A stretch of 25,820 nucleotides of DNA. It comes from Methylophilaceae bacterium. Lineage in GTDB: Bacteria > Pseudomonadota > Gammaproteobacteria > Burkholderiales > Methylophilaceae. A program made the position numbers and the translations under genes. Positions within the stretch are counted from its first letter, which is position 1, and the number at the start of each line of letters is the position of its first letter. The stretch covers positions 1-25,820 of the forward strand of contig JANYIK010000168.1 in NCBI GenBank assembly GCA_025362115.1, in the 5' to 3' direction. The notes under the pieces are model-generated. The model was not told the origin of the DNA and ran no database searches. It was given only the letters and a program-made list of their open reading frames with translations. Positions 15,909 to 24,399 of this stretch are shown here, piece after piece.

Positions 15909-16976
15909 CTAAACCACTGCCACCGGATACGACCCCAACACCTTGAGGAATGAGGCTTTATTCTCCAGTGTTTGCAGCGCTTTAGCAACTTTTACGTCAC
16001 TACGATGACCTTCAATATCCACAAAAAATACATACTCCCACATCCCGGTATGCGATGGGCGAGACTCAAGTTTGGTCATAGAAACGGCGTTCTGCGCTAA
16101 TGGAGCGAGTAACTCTACCACTGCGCCAGGGACATTGCGTACCGACATGGCCAGTGAGGTTTTGTCGTGGCCTGAGGGCGCAACGTCGTGGTCGGCAATC
16201 ACTAGAAAACGCGTGGTATTACGTGGATCGTCTTCGATACTATCAGCAAGCAGGCTGAGGCCATAAATATCGCCCGCGCGACGGCTGGCAATGGCAGCAG
16301 AAGCATTATCTTCGGCAGCAAGGCGCGTAGCCTCGGCATTGCTGACGACGGCCTGAAGCTCCACATTGGGCAGGTTGGCCATCAACCATTCATGACATTG
16401 TGAAAGTGACTGCGTGTGCGAATAAACCTTGCGTATCGTGCTTTTGTCAGTGCCTTTGGCTAACAAGTTATGATGCACCGGCAAATCCACCTCACCACAC
16501 ACTTGCAACTTGCTACCCAGCAATAAATCCAGCGTACGCCCTATCGCACCCTCGGTAGAATTTTCTACCGGCACCACGCCATAATCGGCCTTGCCCGCCT
16601 CCACCAGCCTAAACACCTCGTCAATCGAAGCGCACTGTATGGGGCTGGATAGTCCGCCGAACTGCTTGACAGCGGCTTCTTCGCTGTAAGTACCGAGTGG
16701 TCCTAGAAATGCCACAGAAAGCGCTTTTTCCAGCGCACGACAGTTGGACATGACGGTGCGGAAAATAGCAGTGACCGCTTCATCCGACAACGGTCCTGGA
16801 TTCTGCTCCAGCAAACGACGCAACACCTGCGCCTCTCGTTCTGGGCGATAAATAGGATCACCGCCTTTAAGACTGCCGATAGTACGGGCATGTTGAGCAC
16901 GTTCGCTGACCAGTTTTAATATCTGGTCGTCAATCGCGTCTATCTGTTCGCGGTATTTTTTAAGCTCGTCAGCCAT
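15909..16976 (-). CDS. pheA: Bifunctional chorismate mutase / prephenate dehydratase (P-protein)
   Basis: Converts chorismate to prephenate and then phenylpyruvate in phenylalanine synthesis; 355 residues. Domains in order: AroQ-type chorismate mutase (residues 1-85, with YREQIDAIDDQILKLVSERA and the RPEREAQ segment), prephenate dehydratase (from VAFLGPLGTYSEEA at 88, with the catalytic TRF motif at 255-257), and a C-terminal ACT domain with the Phe-binding ESRP motif at 304-307. Feedback inhibition by phenylalanine is therefore expected. It starts nine bases after serA, without a clear ribosome-binding site, so coupling to serA translation is likely. Last gene of the gyrA-serC-serA-pheA series. 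Confidence 0.97.
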   Translation of the reverse strand: MADELKKYREQIDAIDDQILKLVSERAQHARTIGSLKGGDPIYRPEREAQVLRRLLEQNPGPLSDEAVTAIFRTVMSNCRALEKALSVAFLGPLGTYSEEAAVKQFGGLSSPIQCASIDEVFRLVEAGKADYGVVPVENSTEGAIGRTLDLLLGSKLQVCGEVDLPVHHNLLAKGTDKSTIRKVYSHTQSLSQCHEWLMANLPNVELQAVVSNAEATRLAAEDNASAAIASRRAGDIYGLSLLADSIEDDPRNTTRFLVIADHDVAPSGHDKTSLAMSVRNVPGAVVELLAPLAQNAVSMTKLESRPSHTGMWEYVFFVDIEGHRSDVKVAKALQTLENKASFLKVLGSYPVAVV

Positions 16977-16985
16977 AGTTTTGCA

Positions 16986-18167
16986 TTATGTCACCGAAGG
17001 CAACTGTCGCACCGTCAGTACGCCCTCAATCGCGGCAATCTTGGCAATCACCGCATCCGATGGGGCACTGTCCAAATCCAACATGGTATAAGCAATATCG
17101 CCCCGCGATTTATTGACCATGTTGTGAATATTGATACCACCATTGGCCATGGCGGTAGAAATTTGCCCGACCATATTGGGGATGTTGGCGCTGGCCACTG
17201 CAACTCGGTGCGCAGCCTCGCGCGGCATTTGCGCGCTGGGGAAATTGACCGAATTAGTAATATTGCCGTTTTCCAGAAAATCCCTGACTTGATCCGCCAC
17301 CATCACCGCGCAATTGTCCTCGGCCTCGGCGGTAGATGCCCCCAAATGTGGCAACGCCACCACATTGGGGTGGCCTTTCATGCGCTCGGTGGGAAAGTCG
17401 CAGATATAAGCGCGCAGTTTTTTAGAGTCTAGGCCTTCAATCACAGCTTGCTCATCAATCACGCCTTCGCGGGCAAAATTCAGGACTACACCACCATTTT
17501 TCATCATGCCTATGCGCTCTGAGTTGACCAGTTTTTTGGTGGCATCAATCAGCGGCACATGCAAGGAAATGAAATCGCAATGCTTGAACACGTCGTCCAC
17601 ATTCAGTACGCGCTTTACCTCAGAAGACAAGCGCCAGGCCGCATCCACCGTGATTTCCGGGTCATAACCTATCACTTTCATCCCCAGCTTAAGCGCGGCT
17701 TCGGCCACTAATCCACCAATCGCTCCCAGGCCGATGATGCCCAAGGTGCGCCCTGGCAGTTCGATTCCGGCAAAGTGTTTTTTTTCTTCTTCCACTACTT
17801 TGGAAAGCGTGGCATCGTCGCCTTGAAGGGTGTCCACAAAACGCATGGCGGGGCCAATGTTGCGCGCTGCCATCAACATGCCGGTCAGCACCAGCTCCTT
17901 CACTGCATTGGCGTTGGCTCCAGGGGTATTGAACACGACAATGCCGCGCTTGCTCATCTCCGGTGTAGGAATGTTGTTGGTGCCGGCACCGGCGCGGCCT
18001 ATGGCCTGCACGCTAGCATGGATTTCCATGTCGTGCATTTTGGCGGAACGCACCAAAATAGCCGCCGGATTGGTGAATTCACTGCCCGTTTCAAACTGCT
18101 CCGCTGGCAAACGCTTCAAACCATGCGACGAAATCTTGTTGAGTATCAAAATTTGATGCTTAGCCAC
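16986..18167 (-). CDS. serA: D-3-phosphoglycerate dehydrogenase
   Basis: First enzyme of serine synthesis, oxidising 3-phosphoglycerate with NAD; 393 residues. The Rossmann motif is GIIGLGAIGG at 143-152; the catalytic residues of D-2-hydroxyacid dehydrogenases are Arg233 (NFAREGVI), Glu261 and His274 (LPHLGAS). The C-terminus (about 320-393) is an ACT domain, suggesting serine feedback control. The start codon is GTG at 18167, preceded by a strong AGGGGGAG. The sequence is the shorter form, ending directly with the ACT domain. It follows serC by 132 bases that contain a REP-like repeat and precedes pheA by nine bases. Confidence 0.95.
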   Translation of the reverse strand: MAKHQILILNKISSHGLKRLPAEQFETGSEFTNPAAILVRSAKMHDMEIHASVQAIGRAGAGTNNIPTPEMSKRGIVVFNTPGANANAVKELVLTGMLMAARNIGPAMRFVDTLQGDDATLSKVVEEEKKHFAGIELPGRTLGIIGLGAIGGLVAEAALKLGMKVIGYDPEITVDAAWRLSSEVKRVLNVDDVFKHCDFISLHVPLIDATKKLVNSERIGMMKNGGVVLNFAREGVIDEQAVIEGLDSKKLRAYICDFPTERMKGHPNVVALPHLGASTAEAEDNCAVMVADQVRDFLENGNITNSVNFPSAQMPREAAHRVAVASANIPNMVGQISTAMANGGINIHNMVNKSRGDIAYTMLDLDSAPSDAVIAKIAAIEGVLTVRQLPSVT

Positions 18168-18210
18168 GACTCTCCCCCTGTGTAGTTTTGTTATGCCACC
18201 TCTAATTTTA

Positions 18211-18297
18211 GTCCGTCCGCGCTGAGTATTTTTCGTTCACCTTCGTTACGCCGCACTTTGCGCGGCACTCAGTACGAACAAAAAATGTATCGAAGTG
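18211..18297. repeat. REP-like composite inverted repeat, copy 1
   Basis: Between serC and serA. It can be aligned along about 88 bases with the copy at 24278-24367: a GTCCGTCCGCGCTGAGTA start, an inner stem GCCGC/GCGGC (18250-18266), a CACTCAGTACGAAC arm inverted to the start, and a shared end AAAATGTATCGAAG. The outer arms recall the widespread proteobacterial CTGAG...CGAA REP units. Could act as a transcript-stabilising or attenuating hairpin within the operon. Confidence 0.75.
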
Positions 18298-18299
18298 TA

Positions 18300-19382
18300 T
18301 TACGAATTGCTTTTTTCAAACTCCTTCATGTAGTCCACCAACACCTTCACGCCCTGTTCCGGCATGGCATTGTAGATGGATGCGCGCATACCACCCACCG
18401 AGCGGTGACCTTTCAATTGCAATAAGCCTTTGTCCTTAGCGCCTTTGAGGAATGCCTCGTCCAGCGCTTCATCCTTGAGCGTGAACGGGATATTCATGCG
18501 CGAGCGGTTTTCTTTGGCCGTTGGGCAATTGTAAAAATCCGTGGCATCCAAGTAGTCATACAACATATTGGCCTTACGGATATTCACTTTTTCCATCGCC
18601 GCCAGACCGCCGCGCGCCTTGAGCAGCTTGAACACCAGGCCGGAAACGTAGATGGCATAGGTCGGCGGCGTGTTGTACATGGAATCGTTTTCAGCCTGAA
18701 TCTTGTAGTCGCTCATGGCGGCAGTACCGGGCAGCGTTTCGCCCAGCAGATCTTCGCGCACAATAACGATAGCCAGACCTGCGGGGCCGATATTTTTTTG
18801 CGAACCAGCATAAATCAGCGCATATTTGCTCACGTCTATCGGCCGTGACAGGATGTGCGAGGACATATCAGCCACCAGTGGTATCTTGCCGGTATCCGGT
18901 GTCCAGAAAATCTCCACACCACCGATGGTCTCGTTAGAGGTGTAATGTACATAGGCCGCATCAGGATTGAGCTGCCACTGGTCTTGCGTAGGCGCGTAGC
19001 TGAAGTTCTTGTCGGCAGAAGTCGCTACCACGTTCACTTCGCAGAATTTCTTGGCTTCACCTATGGCTTTTTTCGACCATTCACCGGTATTCAGGTAATC
19101 CGCTGTCTTTTTGCCGCGCAGCAAATTGATAGGAATGTTGGAGAACTGAGTAGAGGCACCGCCTTGCAGGAACAGCACCTTATAGTTGTCGGGAATGCTC
19201 ATCAACTCACGCAGATCAGCCTCAGCCTCAGCCTGGATCGCCATGTACTCTTTACCGCGATGGCTCATTTCCATTACTGACATACCGGAACCGTGCCAGT
19301 CCAACATCTCGGCCTGTGCCTGTTGCAGCACTTCTTTTGGCAATACTGCGGGACCTGCGGAAAAATTGTAAATCTGCGCCAT
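18300..19382 (-). CDS. serC: Phosphoserine aminotransferase
   Basis: PLP enzyme that makes 3-phosphoserine in serine synthesis and, in many bacteria, 4-phosphohydroxythreonine for pyridoxal phosphate. The ATG at 19382 is used (360 residues, MAQIYNFSAGPAVLP); the frame extends to a TTG six codons upstream, but that would place the AGGGAAGG ribosome-binding site inside the protein. Motifs: FSAGPA at 7-12, GGASTQF at 74-80, the PLP lysine Lys196 in GSQKNIGPAG, and HRSVGGMRASIYNA near the C-terminus. It is 33 bases after gyrA, consistent with cotranscription. Confidence 0.97.
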   Translation of the reverse strand: MAQIYNFSAGPAVLPKEVLQQAQAEMLDWHGSGMSVMEMSHRGKEYMAIQAEAEADLRELMSIPDNYKVLFLQGGASTQFSNIPINLLRGKKTADYLNTGEWSKKAIGEAKKFCEVNVVATSADKNFSYAPTQDQWQLNPDAAYVHYTSNETIGGVEIFWTPDTGKIPLVADMSSHILSRPIDVSKYALIYAGSQKNIGPAGLAIVIVREDLLGETLPGTAAMSDYKIQAENDSMYNTPPTYAIYVSGLVFKLLKARGGLAAMEKVNIRKANMLYDYLDATDFYNCPTAKENRSRMNIPFTLKDEALDEAFLKGAKDKGLLQLKGHRSVGGMRASIYNAMPEQGVKVLVDYMKEFEKSNS

Positions 19383-19415
19383 GCTTGCCTTCCCTCTCAA
19401 AAGTTACCCTAAAAA

Positions 19416-21968
19416 CTACTCTTCATTATCGTCGTCAGTTTCAACGACCTTTTCCAAACCTGAAAGTTTTTCGCCTTCACCCAAATTGATTAAGGTTACG
19501 CCCTGCGTGGCACGACCCAGCTCGCGGATTTCCTTCACCCGGGTACGAATCAGCACGCCGCCGGTAGTGATGAGCATAATCTCGTCATCATCGTTCACCA
19601 GCTTGGCGGCGACCACCAAGCCATTACGCTCGCTGGTGGCAATGGCCTTAACCCCTTGCGTAGCACGGCCAGAGTGGCGGAAATCTGCCAGCACGGTGCG
19701 TTTGCCGTAGCCATTTTCAGTGGCAACCAGCACGGTCTGTTGATCGCTTTCGGCAATGAGTAAGGATAGCACTTGCTGCTTGGGCATCAGCTTCATGCCA
19801 CGTACGCCGCGCGTGGCTCTGCCCATAGGTCGCACGTCTTCTTCGTCAAACCATACCGCCTTGCCACCGTCAGACACCAGCACAATGTCGTTCGCTCCAT
19901 TGGTGATTTCAGCACCTATCAGGTAATCGTCGTCGTCCAGATTGATGGCGATAATGCCGGAGCGGCGCGGATTCGAAAAATCAACCAGCGGTGTCTTCTT
20001 GACCGTACCTTTGGCGGTAGCCATAAAGATGAAGTGATTTTCGTCGAACTCCTTCACCGCCAAGATAGCGTTAATTTTTTCTCCCTCTTCCAGCGGGAAC
20101 AAATTCACAATCGGCTTGCCGCGGCTGATGCGGCTGCCTTGCGGCACCTCGTACACCTTCAGCCAATACACACGACCACGGCTGGAGAAACACAGAATGT
20201 AATCGTGGGTATTGGCCACGAACATCTTATCTATAAAGTCGTCTTCCTTGGTCGCCGCTGCTTGCTTGCCGCGCCCGCCGCGTTTTTGCGCGCGATACTC
20301 TTCCAGCGGTTGCGATTTCACATAGCCGGTATGAGACAGCGTCACCACCACGTCTTGCGGGGTAATCAGATCTTCCAAGCTCAAATCCTGTGCGTTGTGC
20401 ACAATCTCGCTGCGGCGTTTGTCGCCAAACTGCTGCTTCACCGCAGCAAGCTCGGTAACAATAATCTCGGTCACACGTTCCGGTTTAGCCAGGATGTCCA
20501 GCAAATCAGCGATGGTCTCGATGACCTCCTTGTATTCGCTGACAATCTTGTCTTGCTCGAGACCGGTCAGGCGTTGCAGGCGCAACTCCAAGATCGCCTG
20601 CGCTTGAACGTCAGAGAGGCGATAGCCCTTCTTGGTCAGGCCAAACTCTGGCGCCAAATCTTCGGGGCGGAAGGCGTCGCTTGCGCCAGCCCGCGCTAAC
20701 ATGTCTTCCACCAACTGAGAACGCCAAACGCGAGACATCAGCTCCTGCTTAGCTACCGGCGGCGCAGATGCCGCCTTAATCAGTGCGATGATTTCATCCA
20801 CATTGGAAAGCGCGACAGCCAGGCCTTCCAGCACATGACCACGATCACGAGCTTTGCGTAGCTCGAACACTGTACGGCGTGTCACCACTTCGCGACGATG
20901 GCGCAGGAAGGCTTCCAGCATCTGCTTCAGGTTTAACAAACGTGGCTGACCATCTACCAGTGCCACCATATTCATACCAAAGGTATCTTGCAACTGGGTT
21001 TGCTTGTACAGATTATTCAGCACCACTTCCGGTACTTCGCCGCGCTTCAGCTCGATCACCATGCGCATACCGGACTTGTCCGATTCATCACGCAGATCAG
21101 AAATGCCTTCAATTTTCTTTTCATTGACCAGCTCGGCGATTTTCTCGATAAGTGTCTTCTTGTTCACCTGATACGGCAGCTCGTCTACGATGATGGCTTG
21201 GCGCTCACCCTTACCGATGTCCTCAAAGTGCGTTCTGCCGCGCATCACGCAACGACCACGGCCAGTGCGATAGCCCTCTCTCACGCCCACCGTGCCATAG
21301 ATGATGCCGGCGGTAGGAAAGTCAGGGGCAGGAACGATTTCAATCAGATCTTCGATACTGATTTCAGCGTCTTTCAGCACCGCCATGCACGCATCAATGA
21401 CCTCGTTCAGGTTGTGGGGTGGAATGTTGGTGGCCATGCCCACGGCGATACCGGAGCTGCCGTTGATAAGCAGATTAGGGATTTTGGCGGGCAGCACAAG
21501 CGGCTCATGCTCAGAACCATCGTAGTTGGCCCCGAAATTGACGGTCTCCTTGTCCAGATCACCCAGCAATTCATGCGCGATACGCGCCATGCGGATTTCG
21601 GTATAACGCATGGCGGCGGCGTTGTCGCCATCCACTGAGCCGAAGTTACCCTGTCCATCCACCAGCATGTAACGCAGCGAAAAATCCTGCGCCATACGCA
21701 CAATGGTGTCGTACACCGCGGTGTCACCGTGCGGGTGGTATTTACCGATGACGTCACCGACGATACGCGCAGATTTTTTGTAGGCACGATTCCAGTCATT
21801 GGAAAGCTCGTGCATGGCGAACAGCACACGTCTGTGCACCGGTTTCAGCCCATCTCGAACATCAGGTAAAGCACGGCCTACAATCACGCTCATGGCGTAA
21901 TCGAGGTAGGAACGGCGCATTTCTTCTTCTAGGCTGACGGGGATTGTTTCTTTGGCAAACTGATCCAT
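19416..21968 (-). CDS. gyrA: DNA gyrase subunit A
   Basis: Breakage-reunion subunit of type II topoisomerase; 850 residues. The catalytic Tyr122 is in AAAMRYTEIRM. The quinolone-resistance region is GKYHPHGDTAVYDTIVRMAQ, with Thr83 and Asp87 in E. coli numbering; Thr83 is natural in several proteobacteria and is not evidence of resistance. The C-terminal domain carries a GyrA box, QKRGGRG, and the usual six beta-pinwheel repeats. The acidic tail VVETDDDNEE is typical. Its promoter region holds TGCTTT and TAAAAT 16 bases apart (22032-22005). It heads the gyrA-serC-serA-pheA series; a terminator isolates it from the upstream DUF3501 gene. Confidence 0.98.
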   Translation of the reverse strand: MDQFAKETIPVSLEEEMRRSYLDYAMSVIVGRALPDVRDGLKPVHRRVLFAMHELSNDWNRAYKKSARIVGDVIGKYHPHGDTAVYDTIVRMAQDFSLRYMLVDGQGNFGSVDGDNAAAMRYTEIRMARIAHELLGDLDKETVNFGANYDGSEHEPLVLPAKIPNLLINGSSGIAVGMATNIPPHNLNEVIDACMAVLKDAEISIEDLIEIVPAPDFPTAGIIYGTVGVREGYRTGRGRCVMRGRTHFEDIGKGERQAIIVDELPYQVNKKTLIEKIAELVNEKKIEGISDLRDESDKSGMRMVIELKRGEVPEVVLNNLYKQTQLQDTFGMNMVALVDGQPRLLNLKQMLEAFLRHRREVVTRRTVFELRKARDRGHVLEGLAVALSNVDEIIALIKAASAPPVAKQELMSRVWRSQLVEDMLARAGASDAFRPEDLAPEFGLTKKGYRLSDVQAQAILELRLQRLTGLEQDKIVSEYKEVIETIADLLDILAKPERVTEIIVTELAAVKQQFGDKRRSEIVHNAQDLSLEDLITPQDVVVTLSHTGYVKSQPLEEYRAQKRGGRGKQAAATKEDDFIDKMFVANTHDYILCFSSRGRVYWLKVYEVPQGSRISRGKPIVNLFPLEEGEKINAILAVKEFDENHFIFMATAKGTVKKTPLVDFSNPRRSGIIAINLDDDDYLIGAEITNGANDIVLVSDGGKAVWFDEEDVRPMGRATRGVRGMKLMPKQQVLSLLIAESDQQTVLVATENGYGKRTVLADFRHSGRATQGVKAIATSERNGLVVAAKLVNDDDEIMLITTGGVLIRTRVKEIRELGRATQGVTLINLGEGEKLSGLEKVVETDDDNEE

Positions 21969-22004
21969 AAATTGTTATTTTATTGAGGCGATTTAAGAGC
22001 CCGA

Positions 22005-22032
22005 ATTTTACCACGGCAAGCACTCTAAAGCA
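22005..22032 (-). promoter_or_regulatory. Possible gyrA promoter
   Basis: On the minus strand TGCTTT (22032-22027) and TAAAAT (22010-22005), preceded by TGG, are 16 bases apart and about 40 bases from the gyrA start. The -35 is weak. Confidence 0.35.
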
Positions 22033-22068
22033 CTGCAAAAACGCTGCAAAAAACAGAAAAAAGGCAAT

Positions 22069-22097
22069 AAAAAAGCGGGGGAATTTCCCGCTTTTTT
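22069..22097. terminator. Rho-independent terminator, bidirectional
   Basis: GCGGG (22075-22079) pairs with CCCGC (22087-22091), flanked by A6 on the left and T6 on the right, so it reads as a terminator on both strands. On the minus strand it ends the rubrerythrin/Fe-S/DUF3501 transcript just before the gyrA promoter. Confidence 0.88.
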
Positions 22098-22120
22098 AAG
22101 TGATTGATTTCACCAGAAAA

Positions 22121-22702
22121 CTACATCAAATCTTGCGCCAAAGCTCCGCGTATATTGCTCGCAACTTGAACGGTACACTGATATTGAGGGTGGTCTATAC
22201 CCCCTTGAATCTCCTCGCCATTTTTCACCGCCGCCGCCATCGCTGGAGTCAACTCAAAACGCATGAAATGCACGGCGGCCGTTTTGTCCGGGCTGGAGCG
22301 ATCTAGATCCTCATTAGCAATCGGGCGAATGATGGGCAAATCGCCCACTTTTAACCACACCGCAAGCTCAATACCAACTAATTTAGCAAGTGCGATTTTA
22401 CGCTCGGCTTCATCTGCATATTCCACCATGAACGTGGCTTTCCAGTTACTGCCGTCAGGCACCAGATCGTTATACACTGACAGTTCTTCCTGAATACCCT
22501 CTTGCTCAAAAATGCGTTCGATACGCAGCATCTCTTGCACCTGATACTGCATGGTCAGCCGGTCTTCAAAGTACAGCGCTGCGTGGTCGCCCAATGCCAA
22601 GCGCCGGTTCTTTTTGTGGGCAATAACAGATGCACGAAATTCTGTTCTGGCCTTGGCATATTGCTCAAGGCTCATCAGGTCAGCGGGGGTGAGTTTTTGC
22701 AA
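22121..22702 (-). CDS. DUF3501 family protein
   Basis: A 193-residue soluble protein matching the DUF3501 family; no function is established. Visible features: N-terminal MQKLTPADLMSLEQYAKAR, a basic segment HKKNRRLALGDHAALYFEDR, then QVQEMLRIERIFEQEGIQEE, a family signature. The C-terminus contains one Cys (YQCTV). No signal peptide, membrane segment or metal-binding Cys cluster is seen. It is the third gene after rubrerythrin and an Fe-S oxidoreductase on the same strand; I remember this trio as recurring in proteobacteria. The 168 bases to the Fe-S gene contain two inverted repeats, so polarity is possible. Confidence 0.88.
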   Translation of the reverse strand: MQKLTPADLMSLEQYAKARTEFRASVIAHKKNRRLALGDHAALYFEDRLTMQYQVQEMLRIERIFEQEGIQEELSVYNDLVPDGSNWKATFMVEYADEAERKIALAKLVGIELAVWLKVGDLPIIRPIANEDLDRSSPDKTAAVHFMRFELTPAMAAAVKNGEEIQGGIDHPQYQCTVQVASNIRGALAQDLM

Positions 22703-22732
22703 AATTACTATCCTCTCAATGATTCAAATACC

Positions 22733-22785
22733 GTCATTCTGGCGAAGAGCCTGCCCTCGAATGCTTTAGTCGGGGCCAGAATCAA
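22733..22785. repeat. Imperfect inverted repeat, left element of a REP-like pair
   Basis: ATTCTGGC (22736-22743) is inverted as GCCAGAAT (22775-22782), within a GTCATTC...GAATC frame. It resembles a degenerate version of the GTCATTCCCGC type unit 100 bases away. It lies in the gap between the Fe-S and DUF3501 genes. Confidence 0.5.
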
Positions 22786-22834
22786 GTCAAGTCAGCTGGG
22801 ACAGCATAGATATACATCACCCCGCTGATATTTG

Positions 22835-22861
22835 ACTGGATTCCCGCCTCCGCGGGAATGA
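22835..22861. repeat. REP-like hairpin, right element
   Basis: ATTCCCGC (22840-22847) and GCGGGAAT (22852-22859) form a perfect 8-bp stem with a four-base loop, framed by CTGG and GAC. This GGATTCCCGC...GCGGGAATGAC unit is a well-known dispersed hairpin in many proteobacteria. It lies 10 bases beyond the stop of the Fe-S gene. Confidence 0.75.
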
Positions 22862-22870
22862 CACGCAGCA

Positions 22871-24205
22871 CTAAATGCCGTAGGCCAAGCGCAATAGGGT
22901 GATTGGGTGTTCTGCCACCTTGCCGTTATCCAATATGTTTTCAATATGATGTCCAGCCATGGCGCAGTCGCTGCCATAGTGGTCAGCATTAAAATCCTTC
23001 ACCCGCTTCACTACTGGCTTGACAATTTTGACCGAACTTTCGTGGAATTCCTTTTTCACGGCATAAGTCCCGTCATGGCCTGAGCAACGCTCGATAATCT
23101 CGACTTCAGTATTGGGTATCAGTGCCAAAGCCTCGCGCGTCTTTTGCCCGATGTTTTGCACCCGCTGATGGCAAGCCGCATGATAAGAAACCTTGCCCAG
23201 CGCCTGCTCAAAATCGGTCTTGAGTTTGCCCTCACGGTGACGCAGCATCAGGTATTCAAACGGGTCGTAGAAGGCATTTTTCACCTTCTGCACATCAGCG
23301 TCATCGGGAAACATCAGCGGTAACTCTTGTTTGAACATCAGCACGCAAGACGGTACCAGCGCGGTCAAATCCCAGCCCTCGTCCACCATTCTGGCCAAAA
23401 TCGGGATGTTGAATTCCTTGTTCTCTGCCACCGCCTCCAGATTACCCAGTTCCAGCTTGGGCATGCCGCAGCATTTTTCCTGGGTAGCGATAGTCATGGG
23501 GATGCCGTTGTGTTCCAGCACCACCATCAAGTCCTCGCCGGGATCAGGCTCATTGCGATTCATATAGCAGGTAGCGAACAGTGCCAGCTTCCCCTTGGTC
23601 TTGCCGACCGGCTCGGCCACCAGTTCACTTTTGTGTTTTTTCAGGCGCTTACGTAAGGTATTACTCTCATATTTGGGCAACTTGGCATCAGGGTGAACAC
23701 CCAACGTGGCTTCCAACACTTTTCTGGCGGGTGCAAAGTTATTCGCCGCATTGACTACTTGCGCCACCACGGGAATTCCCGCGAGATTGCCCACCACGTC
23801 GGTACTGGTGAGTATGCGGTCGCGCAGCTTCACGTCACCATTCTTGTAATTCACAGCCTTGGCACGCAGCATCAAATGCGGGAAGTCCAAGTTCCACTCA
23901 TGCGGCGGCACATAAGGACACTTGGTCATAAAACACAAGTCGCACAAGTAGCAATGATCTACCACCTTTGCATAATCTTCTTTTTTGACCCCGTCCACTT
24001 CCAGCGTCGGCGATTCATCCACCAAGTCAAACAAAGTGGGGAAAGACTGACACAAACTCACACAACGGCGGCAACCGTGGCACACGTCAAACACCCGCTC
24101 CAGCTCAGTTTCAAGAGATGTTTTGTCATAAAAATCGGGGTTCTTCCAATCCAGGGGGTGGCGCGTTGGCGCTTGCAGATTGCCTTCTTTGGTGGTCACA
24201 GCCAT
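22871..24205 (-). CDS. Fe-S oxidoreductase, GlpC/HdrD-like (two 4Fe-4S motifs plus two CCG domains)
   Basis: A 444-residue soluble electron-transfer protein. Two 4Fe-4S motifs are at Cys42-45-48-52 and Cys85-88-91-96 (the second is followed by P and has one extra residue). Two cysteine-rich CCG domains follow, both incomplete: domain 1 has Cys213, Cys245-Cys246-Gly and Cys287 with Met where the last Cys would be; domain 2 has Cys345, CSG at 374-376 and Cys414 with Gly. This resembles GlpC and heterodisulfide-reductase D subunits. Redox partners may be the rubrerythrin upstream, but that is inference. AAGGA precedes the ATG. It is not the glycerol-3-phosphate GlpC in context, because no glpA/B lies nearby. 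Confidence 0.9.
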   Translation of the reverse strand: MAVTTKEGNLQAPTRHPLDWKNPDFYDKTSLETELERVFDVCHGCRRCVSLCQSFPTLFDLVDESPTLEVDGVKKEDYAKVVDHCYLCDLCFMTKCPYVPPHEWNLDFPHLMLRAKAVNYKNGDVKLRDRILTSTDVVGNLAGIPVVAQVVNAANNFAPARKVLEATLGVHPDAKLPKYESNTLRKRLKKHKSELVAEPVGKTKGKLALFATCYMNRNEPDPGEDLMVVLEHNGIPMTIATQEKCCGMPKLELGNLEAVAENKEFNIPILARMVDEGWDLTALVPSCVLMFKQELPLMFPDDADVQKVKNAFYDPFEYLMLRHREGKLKTDFEQALGKVSYHAACHQRVQNIGQKTREALALIPNTEVEIIERCSGHDGTYAVKKEFHESSVKIVKPVVKRVKDFNADHYGSDCAMAGHHIENILDNGKVAEHPITLLRLAYGI

Positions 24206-24230
24206 GGGGAATTTCCTTGATACAGAAAAG

Positions 24231-24254
24231 AGAGTGCAGCTTGCTTCGCACTCT
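24231..24254 (-). terminator. Hairpin between the rubrerythrin and Fe-S genes (weak terminator)
   Basis: AGAGTGC (24231-24237) and GCACTCT (24248-24254) form a 7-bp stem with a ten-base loop. On the minus strand it is followed by CTTTTCTG, so it could partly stop transcription after rubrerythrin and set the ratio of the two products. Confidence 0.4.
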
Positions 24255-24277
24255 TAACATTCAAAGCTTCTGATTAA

Positions 24278-24367
24278 GCCCGTTCGTGCTGAGTAATTTT
24301 CCGCCCACCCTTCGATACACCGCGCTAGGCGCGGCATTCAGGGCGAACGGAAAATGTATCGAAGCAT
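24278..24367. repeat. REP-like composite inverted repeat, copy 2
   Basis: Between the rubrerythrin and Fe-S genes. The outer arm CCGTTCGTGCTGAG (24280-24293) is inverted as TTCAGGGCGAACGG, TTCGATACA (24311-24319) is inverted as TGTATCGAA (24355-24363), and an inner stem CCGCGC/GCGCGG closes a three-base loop. Same layout and end as the copy at 18211-18297. Confidence 0.78.
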
Positions 24368-24399
24368 AGTTAGGGTTAACCAGAGCTTCCTTTACAAAC

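Noticed and set aside
19773..21638. Long plus-strand frames opposite gyrA
   Set aside because: They are antisense shadows of a high-confidence gene, without motifs or ribosome-binding sites.
21700..21740. GyrA Thr83 as a quinolone-resistance change
   Set aside because: Thr at this place is native in several proteobacteria, and Asp87 is unchanged; nothing shows a mutation.
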